Source of the DNA: a virus
Direction: 5' to 3' (one strand)
IMG/VR virus record: IMGVR_UViG_3300042479_000206
Location: 1-39,345 of that record
Length of the DNA stretch: 39,345 nt
Below are positions 1 through 8,964 of the stretch, one piece after another (the first letter of the stretch is position 1; the number at the start of each line of letters is the position of its first letter). The translations under genes were made by a program, and so were the position numbers. The notes under the pieces were generated by a model. The model ran no database searches. It saw only the letters and a program-made list of their open reading frames with translations, and was not told the origin of the DNA.

Positions 1-294
1 CAAAATAATTGGGGCCGAATGGTTAGTTCAGCGATTCCACCAACCTATCAGTTTTAGGGAGCCGATAAGTAATGCTCCGGGTTGTTCACTTCTATTTAAA
101 CCCCACGAGTGATGCGGGTGGTGATTAGGCTGCTACAGCGTAATCGTAAGCTCCTACAAATGCCATAGCATCTTCGAAGTTCCAAGTAGATAATTCTACG
201 TCGGTTATTGTTTTGTACAGATTTAAAGACATCTAGCACTTCTGTCTACGTGTGATACTATAATTCTCATTGTAATCAATTCCGAGTCACCCCC
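1..294 (-). ncRNA. ssrA: tmRNA (transfer-messenger RNA), 5' part; 3' tRNA-like end lies outside the window
   Basis: tmRNA rescues stalled ribosomes and adds a degradation tag. Read on the minus strand, the RNA opens at 294 with GGGGGUGACUCGGAAUUGAU, close to the conserved tmRNA start (GGGG.UGA....GG.UU.GA). A reading frame ending GAYDYAVAA then UAA lies at 154-125; its end is like known tags (...YALAA, ...AVAA). After the stop come H-type pseudoknots: first, stem 108-112/86-90 with loop bases 99-103 pairing 79-83 (GGGUU/AACCC); second, stem 74-78/58-62 with 64-69 pairing 44-49; third and weaker, stem 39-44/22-27 with 34-37 pairing 17-20. A tag followed by serial pseudoknots is the tmRNA layout. 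The T arm and acceptor 3' strand are not seen and should lie beyond position 1. The resume codon is uncertain: GGA at 152-154 gives nine residues, but the frame is open back to an AUG at 232, so a longer tag or a 35-codon ORF is possible. Confidence 0.87.
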
Positions 295-299
295 ATATT

Positions 300-307
300 G
301 ATAAATA
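300..307 (-). promoter_or_regulatory. Late-promoter-like -10 element of the tmRNA (TATTTATC)
   Basis: The coding strand reads TATTTATC, then AATAT, then the GGGGG that starts the mature tmRNA. If G294 is +1, the octamer covers -13 to -6, where T4-type late promoters carry their only element. The same octamer, ending in A, precedes most transcription units here. No -35 box is evident. The tmRNA 5' end may be made by RNase P, so the exact start is inferred. Confidence 0.6.
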
Positions 308-326
308 CAAATATACGAAAAAATAA

Positions 327-698
327 TTAAACTTCCAAATTTTTTATTTGTTTAAACTGTAATAAGTTTGGAAGATACAATTGAAGTTTTGGTATTTTTG
401 GAGTTAATAAACGTATTGCTTTAAAATTTGAATCCCTTATTTGTTCATCTGTACCAGTCAGTCTCCAATTTAAATTTACATGTGTATAAAATGGATTATC
501 TATGAATTTACTAAATCCTATATAATCTACTTCGTATATAGTTGATTCAGTATCATTTGCTTTTTGTATGAAATATCTTGTAACATACCCTCTTTTATAA
601 TCAATTTCAATTGGATTTGCCACATGAGTTTTTATCTTTACACTATTGTAAATTATATCAGGTCTATTTATTGTTTTGTATCGTTTAATATCTAACAT
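327..698 (-). CDS. Small baseplate/virion protein, family not recognised (123 aa)
   Basis: Last protein gene of the baseplate unit before the tmRNA. It starts one base after the stop of the 763-residue hub-like gene (TAA-T-ATG), so the two are probably translationally coupled. The protein has no signal peptide or membrane segment. It is rich in Ile, Lys and Tyr, with alternating polar and hydrophobic stretches that suggest beta structure (for instance around residues 30-80), and a hydrophobic C-terminal third (LLTPKIPKLQLYLPNLLQF). I do not recognise a named family. A tail or baseplate role is inferred from position and coupling only. Confidence 0.7.
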   Translation of the reverse strand: MLDIKRYKTINRPDIIYNSVKIKTHVANPIEIDYKRGYVTRYFIQKANDTESTIYEVDYIGFSKFIDNPFYTHVNLNWRLTGTDEQIRDSNFKAIRLLTPKIPKLQLYLPNLLQFKQIKNLEV

Positions 699-699
699 A

Positions 700-2991
700 T
701 TATCTTGATTGTCTAAAGCTTCCTTCTATATCTGTTTTCCATAACATATCGGTTATAGTGTGCTTAACTGAAGTTACTTGAAAAAATCCAGTCTTTTCAT
801 AGTTTTTAGGTAATCCCAACACTTTAAATTTATCACCTCTTTTAATACCACTTATCCCATGTATTGTAAATGTAAATTTAATTGGCATAATAGGTCCTAC
901 TTGAGCGGCCGCTTTACCTTCAGCACTTTCATCATTTTGATTTTTAAAAAATTCAAAAACCGCTTGGTCATTAAAAGAAACCGTAATTACATCATCCTTT
1001 AAATCCCCAGCTCCAAATGAATGTTTATCATCGAATTGTGGTTTGGGCATCAATCCAGTTTTATCCAACATTAATTGTAAATTTTTTATCTTTGCTTCTT
1101 CCAATTCATCATCAGTAGGTCCTTCAGGAAGAGTTGCGTTTTTTGATACAGGTGGTTCTCCTCTATTTTTGATTGTTTTTAAGACTTGGTCCTCTTTATC
1201 AGTAAATAATCCTTTTGTATCTTTTGATTTAACATCTTTTTGACTTCCATTAATTGATTGTCCTAATCTATTACCAATTATCTGATTCATTTTTGCGCCA
1301 CTAATATCCATATCCAATGAAGCATCTATAAAAATGGATTCATATCCAGCTAACGTAAAAGTAAATGGTTCTTGTGGTCCACTTGGTGTTAAATTTAAAT
1401 CAACAACTCTTAATTCGGTATCATCTTCATCAGACATTATTTGAAAATCCCACAATCCACCAGCTGCAGATGACATCCCATTCAGTATTTGATATAATGC
1501 ATTTCGCATGGTAAAGTTTTTTGTTTCCATTACACCTTTTGCAAAATCTAAATTAACATAAAGGTCATCTAATAATCCCCATTGCCCTTGGCTCTTTTTT
1601 AATCCAATAATTGAACCATCTACACTTTTATTTTGAAGAATTATTCCGTAACTCACAGCCACACCATTTTCTATATTACCTGCAGCTGGAAACATAAATG
1701 GTTTACCTGTATCCCTTACATTTAATATTGAACAATCTTCAGTTTCCGTAGTGTCTTGCGCTGGTGGTGGTTCACTACTTGCTGCCTTAGCTATACTAAA
1801 TTTAGGCGCAGTTTTATTTGGTATAAATAATTTTCCTTTATCGGTACTAAATATTTTTTGGAATGCACAACAAGCTGTGGTTTTTGTATTTATTCTAGTT
1901 TTTACAATTTTGTCTCCTATCTTAAAACCCTCTATACCAATTTGATTAAGTATTTCCATTAATGTTCCAAATCTTATAAAAGCTTCATCTTTTATAATTT
2001 CCGTACCCGCTGGGTATTCAACCGGTGCTCCATCGGTTTGTTGTTCTTCATTATTTAAAGTTATCCCTAAAAGTGTAGTACCAGTTGTTAATTCATTTAC
2101 TTTTGCTTTTACAGATTCATCAACATTTATAAAATTAGATGGACTTGCTATGGATGGATTTGTTATTAAGGATGCAACCCTTGTAGTTCTTCTATTTGAT
2201 GGTAATCTATTAAATGCCATCATAAACCTTTTTTTACCCAAATCAGTTTCTCCAGATATTTGAGCAGTACTATATTCTTTTTCTGTTATTTTTGGAGTAC
2301 CATCTTTATTTGTTTCCGAATTATCAGCTCCCATAAAATATGCAGGTAATTCTGTAAATCCAGTACATTTAACAGTTATTTCATAAGTATCCCCACTAGA
2401 TGCCAATCCCCCTCCAGTTATAAATCCCAAATAGTTATCATAAGTTCCAAGTGATGCTGCTCTTGCTTCATTTACAGTTTTAAAACTTTGAAAATTAGCC
2501 ACCGTAGTTGCGTTTAGTGTGGGCTTATATGATTTTAAAGATTCAGCAACGTTCCATCCCCATTCTAAAAATATAGTATATCCAGGTTCTAAAAAATATT
2601 CACATAAAGTATCAAGTTGTCCTTTAGTATAACATGTTATAGTAAACGATGCTTTTCTACTTAAAGTACCGGCCCCTTCATCAATTTCAATAGATGTAAT
2701 ATTTGGTTTAGGTCTAAATCCAGAATCATTGGCTTCTGCATATATCGCACCGCCACCCCAAGTAGTTCCTAATGTACCACTAGCTTTTCCATCACCATAT
2801 ATAGATGCCTCACCAGCTGCTCTAAATAATTTGAAATTAGGATTAGATAATAATACAAGTCCAGCACCAACACCAGACGATACCCTAACCCAAGCGTTTA
2901 ATTGAGATACTGATTCGGGTTTTTCAACTCTTTTTTTTAATGCACTTCGTACATATCCAGATATGTTTGATAAATTAGGAAAACTTGACAT
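700..2991 (-). CDS. Baseplate hub-like structural protein (763 aa)
   Basis: Large protein without membrane segments, between the LysM-like baseplate gene (3-base gap) and the 123-residue gene (1-base gap). The N-terminal 250 residues include a Gly-rich segment and the motif YTIFLEWGWN, which I recall from large structural proteins of T4-like phages. The last 65 residues (GIKRGDKFKVLGLP ... GFFQVTSVKHTITDMLWKT) have the pattern of the C-terminal beta-barrel of gp27/late-control-D hub proteins: a 'G..GD.F.V.G' turn, then 'V..V.H.I....W.T'. Residues about 600-690 are charged and probably flexible. I infer a hub or hub-adjacent baseplate subunit. The family assignment is from pattern only; a structure-based search would settle it. 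Confidence 0.68.
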   Translation of the reverse strand: MSSFPNLSNISGYVRSALKKRVEKPESVSQLNAWVRVSSGVGAGLVLLSNPNFKLFRAAGEASIYGDGKASGTLGTTWGGGAIYAEANDSGFRPKPNITSIEIDEGAGTLSRKASFTITCYTKGQLDTLCEYFLEPGYTIFLEWGWNVAESLKSYKPTLNATTVANFQSFKTVNEARAASLGTYDNYLGFITGGGLASSGDTYEITVKCTGFTELPAYFMGADNSETNKDGTPKITEKEYSTAQISGETDLGKKRFMMAFNRLPSNRRTTRVASLITNPSIASPSNFINVDESVKAKVNELTTGTTLLGITLNNEEQQTDGAPVEYPAGTEIIKDEAFIRFGTLMEILNQIGIEGFKIGDKIVKTRINTKTTACCAFQKIFSTDKGKLFIPNKTAPKFSIAKAASSEPPPAQDTTETEDCSILNVRDTGKPFMFPAAGNIENGVAVSYGIILQNKSVDGSIIGLKKSQGQWGLLDDLYVNLDFAKGVMETKNFTMRNALYQILNGMSSAAGGLWDFQIMSDEDDTELRVVDLNLTPSGPQEPFTFTLAGYESIFIDASLDMDISGAKMNQIIGNRLGQSINGSQKDVKSKDTKGLFTDKEDQVLKTIKNRGEPPVSKNATLPEGPTDDELEEAKIKNLQLMLDKTGLMPKPQFDDKHSFGAGDLKDDVITVSFNDQAVFEFFKNQNDESAEGKAAAQVGPIMPIKFTFTIHGISGIKRGDKFKVLGLPKNYEKTGFFQVTSVKHTITDMLWKTDIEGSFRQSR

Positions 2992-2994
2992 AAA

Positions 2995-3282
2995 TTAGTT
3001 TGTAAAATTATTACTTATTTGAATATAGTTTAATGGAATTCTTAATATAGTACCATCTTGCAATCCCATAGGTGCATCATGTATATTATTTGCAGCTGCA
3101 ATAATCCACCATAATGATGAATCTTCGTAATATTGGAATGCCAATGTATCCAATCTGTCACCAGTTTCCGTCATTACATATACATCAGTATCTTTTAACG
3201 GAATATTTGGGTATATTTTTGTTCTATATACTTCTCTACCATCAAAAGTTTTTTTAATAGGATTATTATCGTATCTACTCAT
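2995..3282 (-). CDS. LysM-like baseplate wedge protein, gp53-like (95 aa)
   Basis: Residues 39-83 (TGDRLDTLAFQYYEDSSLWW ... NNIHDAP ... GTILRIP) form a LysM-type fold signature: G-D-x-L-xx-L-A, a Tyr-rich turn, a Trp pair and a closing G-x-x-L-R-I-P strand. Small phage proteins with this arrangement sit in baseplates (the T4 gp53 and tail protein X types) and link the inner baseplate or tail tube to neighbours. T4 gp53 is longer (about 196 residues), so this is a minimal form. It sits between the 974-residue protein and the hub-like protein in the same unit, with gaps of 11 and 3 bases. No catalytic residues are expected or seen. Confidence 0.82.
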   Translation of the reverse strand: MSRYDNNPIKKTFDGREVYRTKIYPNIPLKDTDVYVMTETGDRLDTLAFQYYEDSSLWWIIAAANNIHDAPMGLQDGTILRIPLNYIQISNNFTN

Positions 3283-3293
3283 AATTGATATAT

Positions 3294-6218
3294 TTAAAAT
3301 TGACCTTCGTTAGTTATATTACCAAACGCATCAAATTCAGGTCCTGTACTTTTCTTTCTAGTAAATTTACCTTCGTTGGTTATATTACCAAACGCATCAA
3401 ATTTAGGTCCTGTATCTTTCTTCCTATCGAATTTACCTTCGTTAGTTATATTACCAAACGCATCAAATTTAGGTCCTGCATCTCTTTTTTCTGAAGTAGC
3501 TATTGAGGATTTATTACCTTCGGATTCTTTATTAGCTTCTTTATTGTTTAAAGTTTTTAAATTAGTTTGTTTAAGAGTTTCAGATGATTCAACTTTAGTT
3601 GCATCTGATGATATGTTAGCATCGCCTGATTTTTGTGCATTAGTTGATTCACTTGGAACTGGTTTTGTTGAAATGTTAGCTCCCAATCTACTAAATCCAT
3701 AGAATTGTTTACTATCAGTTGTACTTTTTGATTCCAATAGTTTCAAAGTAATTGAAACATCTATAACTATTGGTAATTTATAATCTTTAATTGAAACCTG
3801 CTTACCATTGACCGTAACTTTATCAGGTGTATCAATAGAACCAATTTCCCAACCAGCATTATCATCCATAGTATATGATAGTGACTCGATATAAGTAGGT
3901 TTATTTTTATATAAACTACCCAACGTAAGATATACAAATGGAGGAAGTGCATACGGACCTGAATATCCTTGGGGATACGCTAATCCGGTTAAAAAGTTTA
4001 ATCGTTGCCAACATGCTATATGTTGTGTAGGGGTTGTTGAATACATTTTAAAATTAAAACTTACACTTCTTTCTATACTCGAATATGTATAATGGTTAAA
4101 TGGAGAACCTATAAATTTTGCAGTATCCCATGATGGTGATACAGTTTCTGATATACCAGTTACCGTTGCTCTAAAATTTGCAGTTTCACCAGTAGCTACT
4201 GATTTAAATTTAAGTGTTATAAAATCAGTATCATCTAATAATGTACCATCCGATAATTTAAGCGGACCATTTGATGTATATGTTGTTTTTTCATTTAAAA
4301 AATCCAATTTATTAGCACTTTCTATACCATATTTGGTTTTTAAACTTTTTGATTTTTCTTTACCAGCATTTTTATTTTTTAGAGATGAATACATATTCAT
4401 TTGTACATCAGTTCTGGATAAACCAGAAATACCACCTGCACTAGAAACTGCGCTACTTGCTTTTATTAATGCTTGTAATTTTGTTGATAAATCATTTCTT
4501 AATTTTACATCATCCTGTGTCTCATCTACTGTTGATGAATATGTAATAACATCACCTGAAGTAGCTTCTGATAAATCTCCTACTTTTTTAGTACCGTCTG
4601 ATATAGATTGCTGTCCTAACTTTCTACCCGATTGCAATCCACCTTTTGTATCTTTATCAGCAGATTTAACTTTATCCTCCGATTTTGCAAATGGATTTTG
4701 TTTTACATTTAAAGCACCTACGTTTCCTTTTGCTGCTTCAATTTGCTTCTTTTTATCAGGAGTTTGTTTTTCTTTTTCGTTTTTTGATGTAAGTATAGTA
4801 GAAAGGTCATTTCTTAACTTTACATCATCCTGTGTTTCATCTACAGTATCGGAATATCTAATTACAGAATCCGAAGTAGTTGTTGAACCTCCACTTTTCG
4901 TATCTCCAACTTTTTTACCAGCCGATACTTCTTGCTGTCCTACCTTTTTCGCTTGTGATAATTTTTGTTCACTTTCTTTTTTAATATCACCTATTTTTTG
5001 ACCTAAGTTTGCAAATGGGTTTTGTTTTACATTTACAGGAGCGGTATTTCCTTTTGCTGCATCAATTTCTTTTTTCTTATCAGGATTTTGAGCTTCATTT
5101 TCTTTTTTTGCAGAAAGTATAGTAGATAAATCATTTCGTAATGTTACATCATCAGATGTTTCATCAACAGTATCCGAATATTTAATTACAGAATCATCAG
5201 TAGTAGATGTACCTCCACTTTTAGTATCTCCAACCGATTTTCCAGCTGATACTTCTTGCTGTCCTACTTTTTTTGCTTGTGATAATTTTTTCTCATTATC
5301 TTTTTTAATATCACCTACCTTATCACCTAATTTAGCAAATGGATTTTTTGATGTATTTACAGATTTTCCTTTAGGAACTAATTCATCTACTCTTTTTTGT
5401 ACAGCAGGGTCAGCATTCTGTTTTGTCTCCTGTGCTACTAATATAGATGAAAGGTCATTTCTTTTGAAATAATCTTCATCAATTGGATTAACGGTATCTG
5501 AATATCTTGCAGTACTATCGTATTGAACATCATTTTCACCTTTTTTAGCAAGGTTTTGTGCACCTTGTTTTGGTGCTCCGAATAATTTTTTCTTAACTTC
5601 GCCTTTTAGTAAATTGATACCACCACCTAATATTTGGTTACCTATTTGTTTAGGAGTACCTTTTGCATTTTGAGCTAAAAACTTTCCAGCCAAATTACCA
5701 GCACCATCTTGCTTTATTTTAGCAAGTGTTGCCATTGTATCTGGCTCTTTACCTGCTTTGAAATCTTTATTTAAAGATATTCGGGTTGGTATTAATTTAG
5801 TTGGTAGTTGTACACCTATTTTATTTAATAATTCTAATCCTTTTTCTTTTCCTTTTTGAAATAAGTTACCAAGTAAACCACTATCTGCTGAATTATTTGG
5901 ATTAACCGAATCTTTCATTGCGGAAACCATTTCAGTTTTTTGTGTACTTAATTTAAAAATATCAGTACCATATATAATAGGGCCTCCTAATTTAGATATT
6001 ATTCTTAATCCAGTTACCTCTTGTTCTAATCTTGTTTCTCTAGTTCTTGATGATAGGTTTCTTCTTGCTATTTGTACAGCTTTAAATGGTAAATCCATAG
6101 CACCGGTAGAAGAACGTAATAGCATATCTTTACTATTACGAATTTCGTATTTTTCAGCAGCCGTTTTACCATCTACTAATTGTTTTGTTTTAAATAATTC
6201 TTCAATAGTCTTTCCCAT
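3294..6218 (-). CDS. Repeat-containing baseplate protein with tube-like C-terminal domain (974 aa)
   Basis: Four parts are visible. (1) Residues 1-220: a basic N-terminal region. (2) About 230-590: three full and one partial copy of a roughly 105-residue charged unit beginning YSDTVDE..DDV.LRNDLST and containing NPFA..G.K.GDIKK and LSQAKKVGQQEVSAGK, probably extended or helical. (3) About 605-830: a compact domain with SFNFKMYSTTPTQH, RLNFLTGLAYPQGY, LPPFVYLTLGSLY and LPIVIDVSITLKLLES; this resembles tube-initiator/tube-cap type proteins of T4-like baseplates. (4) The last 66 residues: three 22-residue repeats of GP.FDAFGNITNEG.F. It lies 2 bases after the tape measure stop and before the LysM-like gene, so a baseplate-tube junction role is the best inference. 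Confidence 0.7.
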   Translation of the reverse strand: MGKTIEELFKTKQLVDGKTAAEKYEIRNSKDMLLRSSTGAMDLPFKAVQIARRNLSSRTRETRLEQEVTGLRIISKLGGPIIYGTDIFKLSTQKTEMVSAMKDSVNPNNSADSGLLGNLFQKGKEKGLELLNKIGVQLPTKLIPTRISLNKDFKAGKEPDTMATLAKIKQDGAGNLAGKFLAQNAKGTPKQIGNQILGGGINLLKGEVKKKLFGAPKQGAQNLAKKGENDVQYDSTARYSDTVNPIDEDYFKRNDLSSILVAQETKQNADPAVQKRVDELVPKGKSVNTSKNPFAKLGDKVGDIKKDNEKKLSQAKKVGQQEVSAGKSVGDTKSGGTSTTDDSVIKYSDTVDETSDDVTLRNDLSTILSAKKENEAQNPDKKKEIDAAKGNTAPVNVKQNPFANLGQKIGDIKKESEQKLSQAKKVGQQEVSAGKKVGDTKSGGSTTTSDSVIRYSDTVDETQDDVKLRNDLSTILTSKNEKEKQTPDKKKQIEAAKGNVGALNVKQNPFAKSEDKVKSADKDTKGGLQSGRKLGQQSISDGTKKVGDLSEATSGDVITYSSTVDETQDDVKLRNDLSTKLQALIKASSAVSSAGGISGLSRTDVQMNMYSSLKNKNAGKEKSKSLKTKYGIESANKLDFLNEKTTYTSNGPLKLSDGTLLDDTDFITLKFKSVATGETANFRATVTGISETVSPSWDTAKFIGSPFNHYTYSSIERSVSFNFKMYSTTPTQHIACWQRLNFLTGLAYPQGYSGPYALPPFVYLTLGSLYKNKPTYIESLSYTMDDNAGWEIGSIDTPDKVTVNGKQVSIKDYKLPIVIDVSITLKLLESKSTTDSKQFYGFSRLGANISTKPVPSESTNAQKSGDANISSDATKVESSETLKQTNLKTLNNKEANKESEGNKSSIATSEKRDAGPKFDAFGNITNEGKFDRKKDTGPKFDAFGNITNEGKFTRKKSTGPEFDAFGNITNEGQF
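3297..3490 (-). repeat. Three C-terminal 66-bp tandem repeats (22 aa each)
   Basis: Three nearly identical units encoding GP(K/E)FDAFGNITNEG(K/Q)F followed by a six-residue basic linker end the 974-residue protein. On the plus strand the shared core starts near 3303, 3370 and 3436. High nucleotide identity suggests recent duplication. Confidence 0.9.
4470..5526 (-). repeat. Long charged repeats inside the 974-aa baseplate protein
   Basis: Three full and one partial unit of about 105 residues, each starting near (R/K)YSDTV and holding RNDLS(S/T)IL, NPFA and KKVGQQEVSAGK. Units 1 and 2 share almost the whole second half; unit 3 diverges there; unit 4 stops after the RNDLST block. Confidence 0.85.
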
Positions 6219-6220
6219 CG

Positions 6221-8956
6221 TTATACTTTAGCGTATGAATTGGAACTAATTCTAGATACAACTTTACCTACATTAGAAGTAACTTTTTGTCCGTCTATAT
6301 TTACTGCTATTTTACCAGCTATTAAATCTGCTCTCAATCCTTTTATTTCATCAATCAACTCACCGGTTCTATCACCACTCTCACCTTCACCACCACCCAT
6401 AATTGCGGCTGCTCCTCCTGCTATCAATCCTAAAGCAAGTAATGCAGGTAGTGCCATCATTCCAGTAACAGCAACTGCTGCTAATGCTATTGATAATATA
6501 GTTAAAGCCCCAGCTAAACCTAATATTGGTAGAAAATCAATTTGTGATAATGCCGATATTTGTTCAGTAACAAATGGTATAACCGCTGATATAGCACCCA
6601 TACCTCCTGATACAAGCATTAACCCTGCACCAAATAATATCATAGATGCGCCCAATGCTGCAATACCAACAGAACCTGCTAATATAAGTGGTAATATCAT
6701 ACCTATACCAGCTGCTGCTAACCCAAACATAACTAGTCCGGCTGCGGCTGCTAATACAGCATCTATTTTTAAATTTTCAATTAAACTCATAGCAAATGCA
6801 AATGGTATTAAAGCTGCTCCTAAAACGGCAACTGCAACTGCACCTTGCAACATAGCTCCTTGTGCTTTAGATAATATAAATGCAATACCAGCTAATCCGG
6901 CCAATGCAACTAATCCCATACCAACCGACTCCCAAGTAACTTCTCCGAATTCTTGAAATGCTTTTGCTGCAACAAATAAAGCTGCTGCTAATATCAATAA
7001 TGCTACCGCACCTTTAATTAAATCTCCGCTTTTTATCTTAGACATTTTATTTGCCTGGTCAGCGGGTCCCGTTTGTGCTTGTGGTGCCATTGTTGTTGGT
7101 GATGGTGGAGTTGCTGGTGTTGTTGGTAATCGGTTTGCTTTAAAACGTTTATCAGGTAAACCATCTTTGGTTAGTGGTCCTGTTATTGAAGTGTCAGGTG
7201 TAGGAATTGGTGGTTTTGCTCCTCCAAAGAAACCTTTAATTTTGTCAAGTGCTCCCGAAGCCATACCTTTCACATCCATACCCATTTGTGCAAAAGAACC
7301 ACCCATTTGTGCAGCTCCTAACACCAACCCACCCATAGTTTTTAAAAATCCACCAGATGCGGTTGCAGATGCTGTTATAGCTTCTGTAATTTGATTAAAT
7401 GTAGAAACTTGAACAGTGCCATCATCATTTAATTTATCAGAATTAGCCGCCATCTTTTGGAATTCTTCAACTGATAATCCCAATAATTCAGCCGCCTTTC
7501 TCTTTTGGAAGATATCCATTTTATTGAATTCTTCTATACCACCTAAACTTTGTAATGTTTCTTTTACAGCCCCACCTATGTTTCCTTCGTATGCTAATGC
7601 TCTTGCTCTATCTAAATTAATATTTCTACCAAGCATAGCACCTAATTCCAATTCACTATTTATTGATGTTTCAAAATCTAAAAGGGAATCAGTTACTTTG
7701 GTTAATGAGTCCATACCCACTCCCAATTTAGCAGCTGATACAGCAGCCTTAGCTATATTCAATCCACCATCTTTACCATATTCCGCAAAAGCTTGAGCAG
7801 AACCAGCAACATCTTTCATTACCTGGTCAACAGGAACACCAGCTGCCTTTGCCATTTCTTTTGTTGTGGCTGCCATATCCATAGCAGTTGAAGCTGAACC
7901 ATCGTTCATTCTTGCAAAACTACCAACTATACTAGCTGCTTCGTTACCACTAATACCCATATTAGTAGCCATTAAATTAGTATTTAATTGAGTACTAAAG
8001 GTTACATCTTTTAATCCACCAAATTCTTTTGATAACGATTTTGCTGTTTCTTCCGCATCATCAAATATAAAACTAAGTCCTAATGCTGAAAATTGGGCGG
8101 AATCAATAAATCCACCAAAACTTCTAATATTTTTTCCTAACTTATCTGCCGCAAATCCTGCTCCTAACAATCCCACACCCAATGCTCCCATTGGTCCTTT
8201 TGTTATCATAGATAAAGTACCAAGTACTCCTCTTATTGATTTTTTTACACCTTCGTATGCCTGAATTTGTGCCTCTATTAATTCTTTGGTTTCCTTAGTA
8301 ATCGTACCATATTTTTGGGCCGCAGCCAAACTATTTTGTTGTGTATCTAACGATGCTAATAATGCATTAGCTTCTGCTTCTGTAATTTCACCGATTGATT
8401 CTTTTACTGTAATGGCCTCTCTTAACTTATTAAGTTGAGCATCATACGCAGTTGAAATGGATTTTTGAGTTTCCACATCTTCCGGTCCAGTTTCTGCCAT
8501 TTTTTGCTGCAATCCTTGCAATTCTGATATACCAGTTAAAGTACTATCTAATAATACTTTTTTATTTTCATCAGCTATTAATGAAGCTTGGACAGATGAT
8601 AATGATGATTGTACAGTTACTAAACTTTGCTTCTGAACATCTGTTAATCCTTTATATACTTTTGAAATTGAAGATAACCCATCTGCTTGCTGTGCGTATG
8701 CGTTAGCTATATCAAGTTCAACTTGCTTAGTACCCAACAGCCGTTTTGCTCTTTTTTCTTGAATAGCAATATTTTTAGCAAGAAGTATTTCTTGTTTGTA
8801 TAGTTCATCAGATTCTGCAGAACTCAACTCTCCTTCTTTTGTTTGTAACTCAAGAATTCTAGTTCTATATTTTTGAATTCTTTCTAAAATAGACAAGGAA
8901 GCTTCCGCCGCTCGGGCGGCATCTCTAGCTGCTCTTTCTTCTGGAGTTAGTGCCAT
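6221..8956 (-). CDS. Tail tape measure protein (911 aa)
   Basis: Sets tail length and occupies the tube lumen before ejection. The first 240 residues are predicted helical and charged, with many Ala, Glu, Gln and Lys in coiled-coil pattern. A Gly/Ala-rich hydrophobic patch follows near 245-275 (GPMGALGVGLLGAGFAADKL), then a long Ala-rich helical core to about 560, a Pro/Thr-rich linker near 590-630, and a dense series of hydrophobic segments from about 642 to 852 (e.g. ALLILAAALFVAA). This is the usual design of tape measures. Its place after the tail chaperone gene and before baseplate genes agrees. T4 gp29 is 590 residues; at about 1.5 angstrom per residue this one would imply a tail near 135 nm (inference). 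Confidence 0.88.
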   Translation of the reverse strand: MALTPEERAARDAARAAEASLSILERIQKYRTRILELQTKEGELSSAESDELYKQEILLAKNIAIQEKRAKRLLGTKQVELDIANAYAQQADGLSSISKVYKGLTDVQKQSLVTVQSSLSSVQASLIADENKKVLLDSTLTGISELQGLQQKMAETGPEDVETQKSISTAYDAQLNKLREAITVKESIGEITEAEANALLASLDTQQNSLAAAQKYGTITKETKELIEAQIQAYEGVKKSIRGVLGTLSMITKGPMGALGVGLLGAGFAADKLGKNIRSFGGFIDSAQFSALGLSFIFDDAEETAKSLSKEFGGLKDVTFSTQLNTNLMATNMGISGNEAASIVGSFARMNDGSASTAMDMAATTKEMAKAAGVPVDQVMKDVAGSAQAFAEYGKDGGLNIAKAAVSAAKLGVGMDSLTKVTDSLLDFETSINSELELGAMLGRNINLDRARALAYEGNIGGAVKETLQSLGGIEEFNKMDIFQKRKAAELLGLSVEEFQKMAANSDKLNDDGTVQVSTFNQITEAITASATASGGFLKTMGGLVLGAAQMGGSFAQMGMDVKGMASGALDKIKGFFGGAKPPIPTPDTSITGPLTKDGLPDKRFKANRLPTTPATPPSPTTMAPQAQTGPADQANKMSKIKSGDLIKGAVALLILAAALFVAAKAFQEFGEVTWESVGMGLVALAGLAGIAFILSKAQGAMLQGAVAVAVLGAALIPFAFAMSLIENLKIDAVLAAAAGLVMFGLAAAGIGMILPLILAGSVGIAALGASMILFGAGLMLVSGGMGAISAVIPFVTEQISALSQIDFLPILGLAGALTILSIALAAVAVTGMMALPALLALGLIAGGAAAIMGGGEGESGDRTGELIDEIKGLRADLIAGKIAVNIDGQKVTSNVGKVVSRISSNSYAKV

Positions 8957-8964
8957 TTATTAAA

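Noticed and set aside
11-45. Plus-strand sequence resembling the start of a tRNA (GGGGCC...GGTTAGTTCAGC)
   Set aside because: No anticodon arm or acceptor partner follows, and the bases are explained by the third pseudoknot of the minus-strand tmRNA.
125-232. 35-codon ORF starting MSLNLYK as an ordinary protein gene
   Set aside because: It lies wholly inside the tmRNA between the 5' domain and the pseudoknots and ends in a tag-like AVAA. Kept only as an alternative for tag length.
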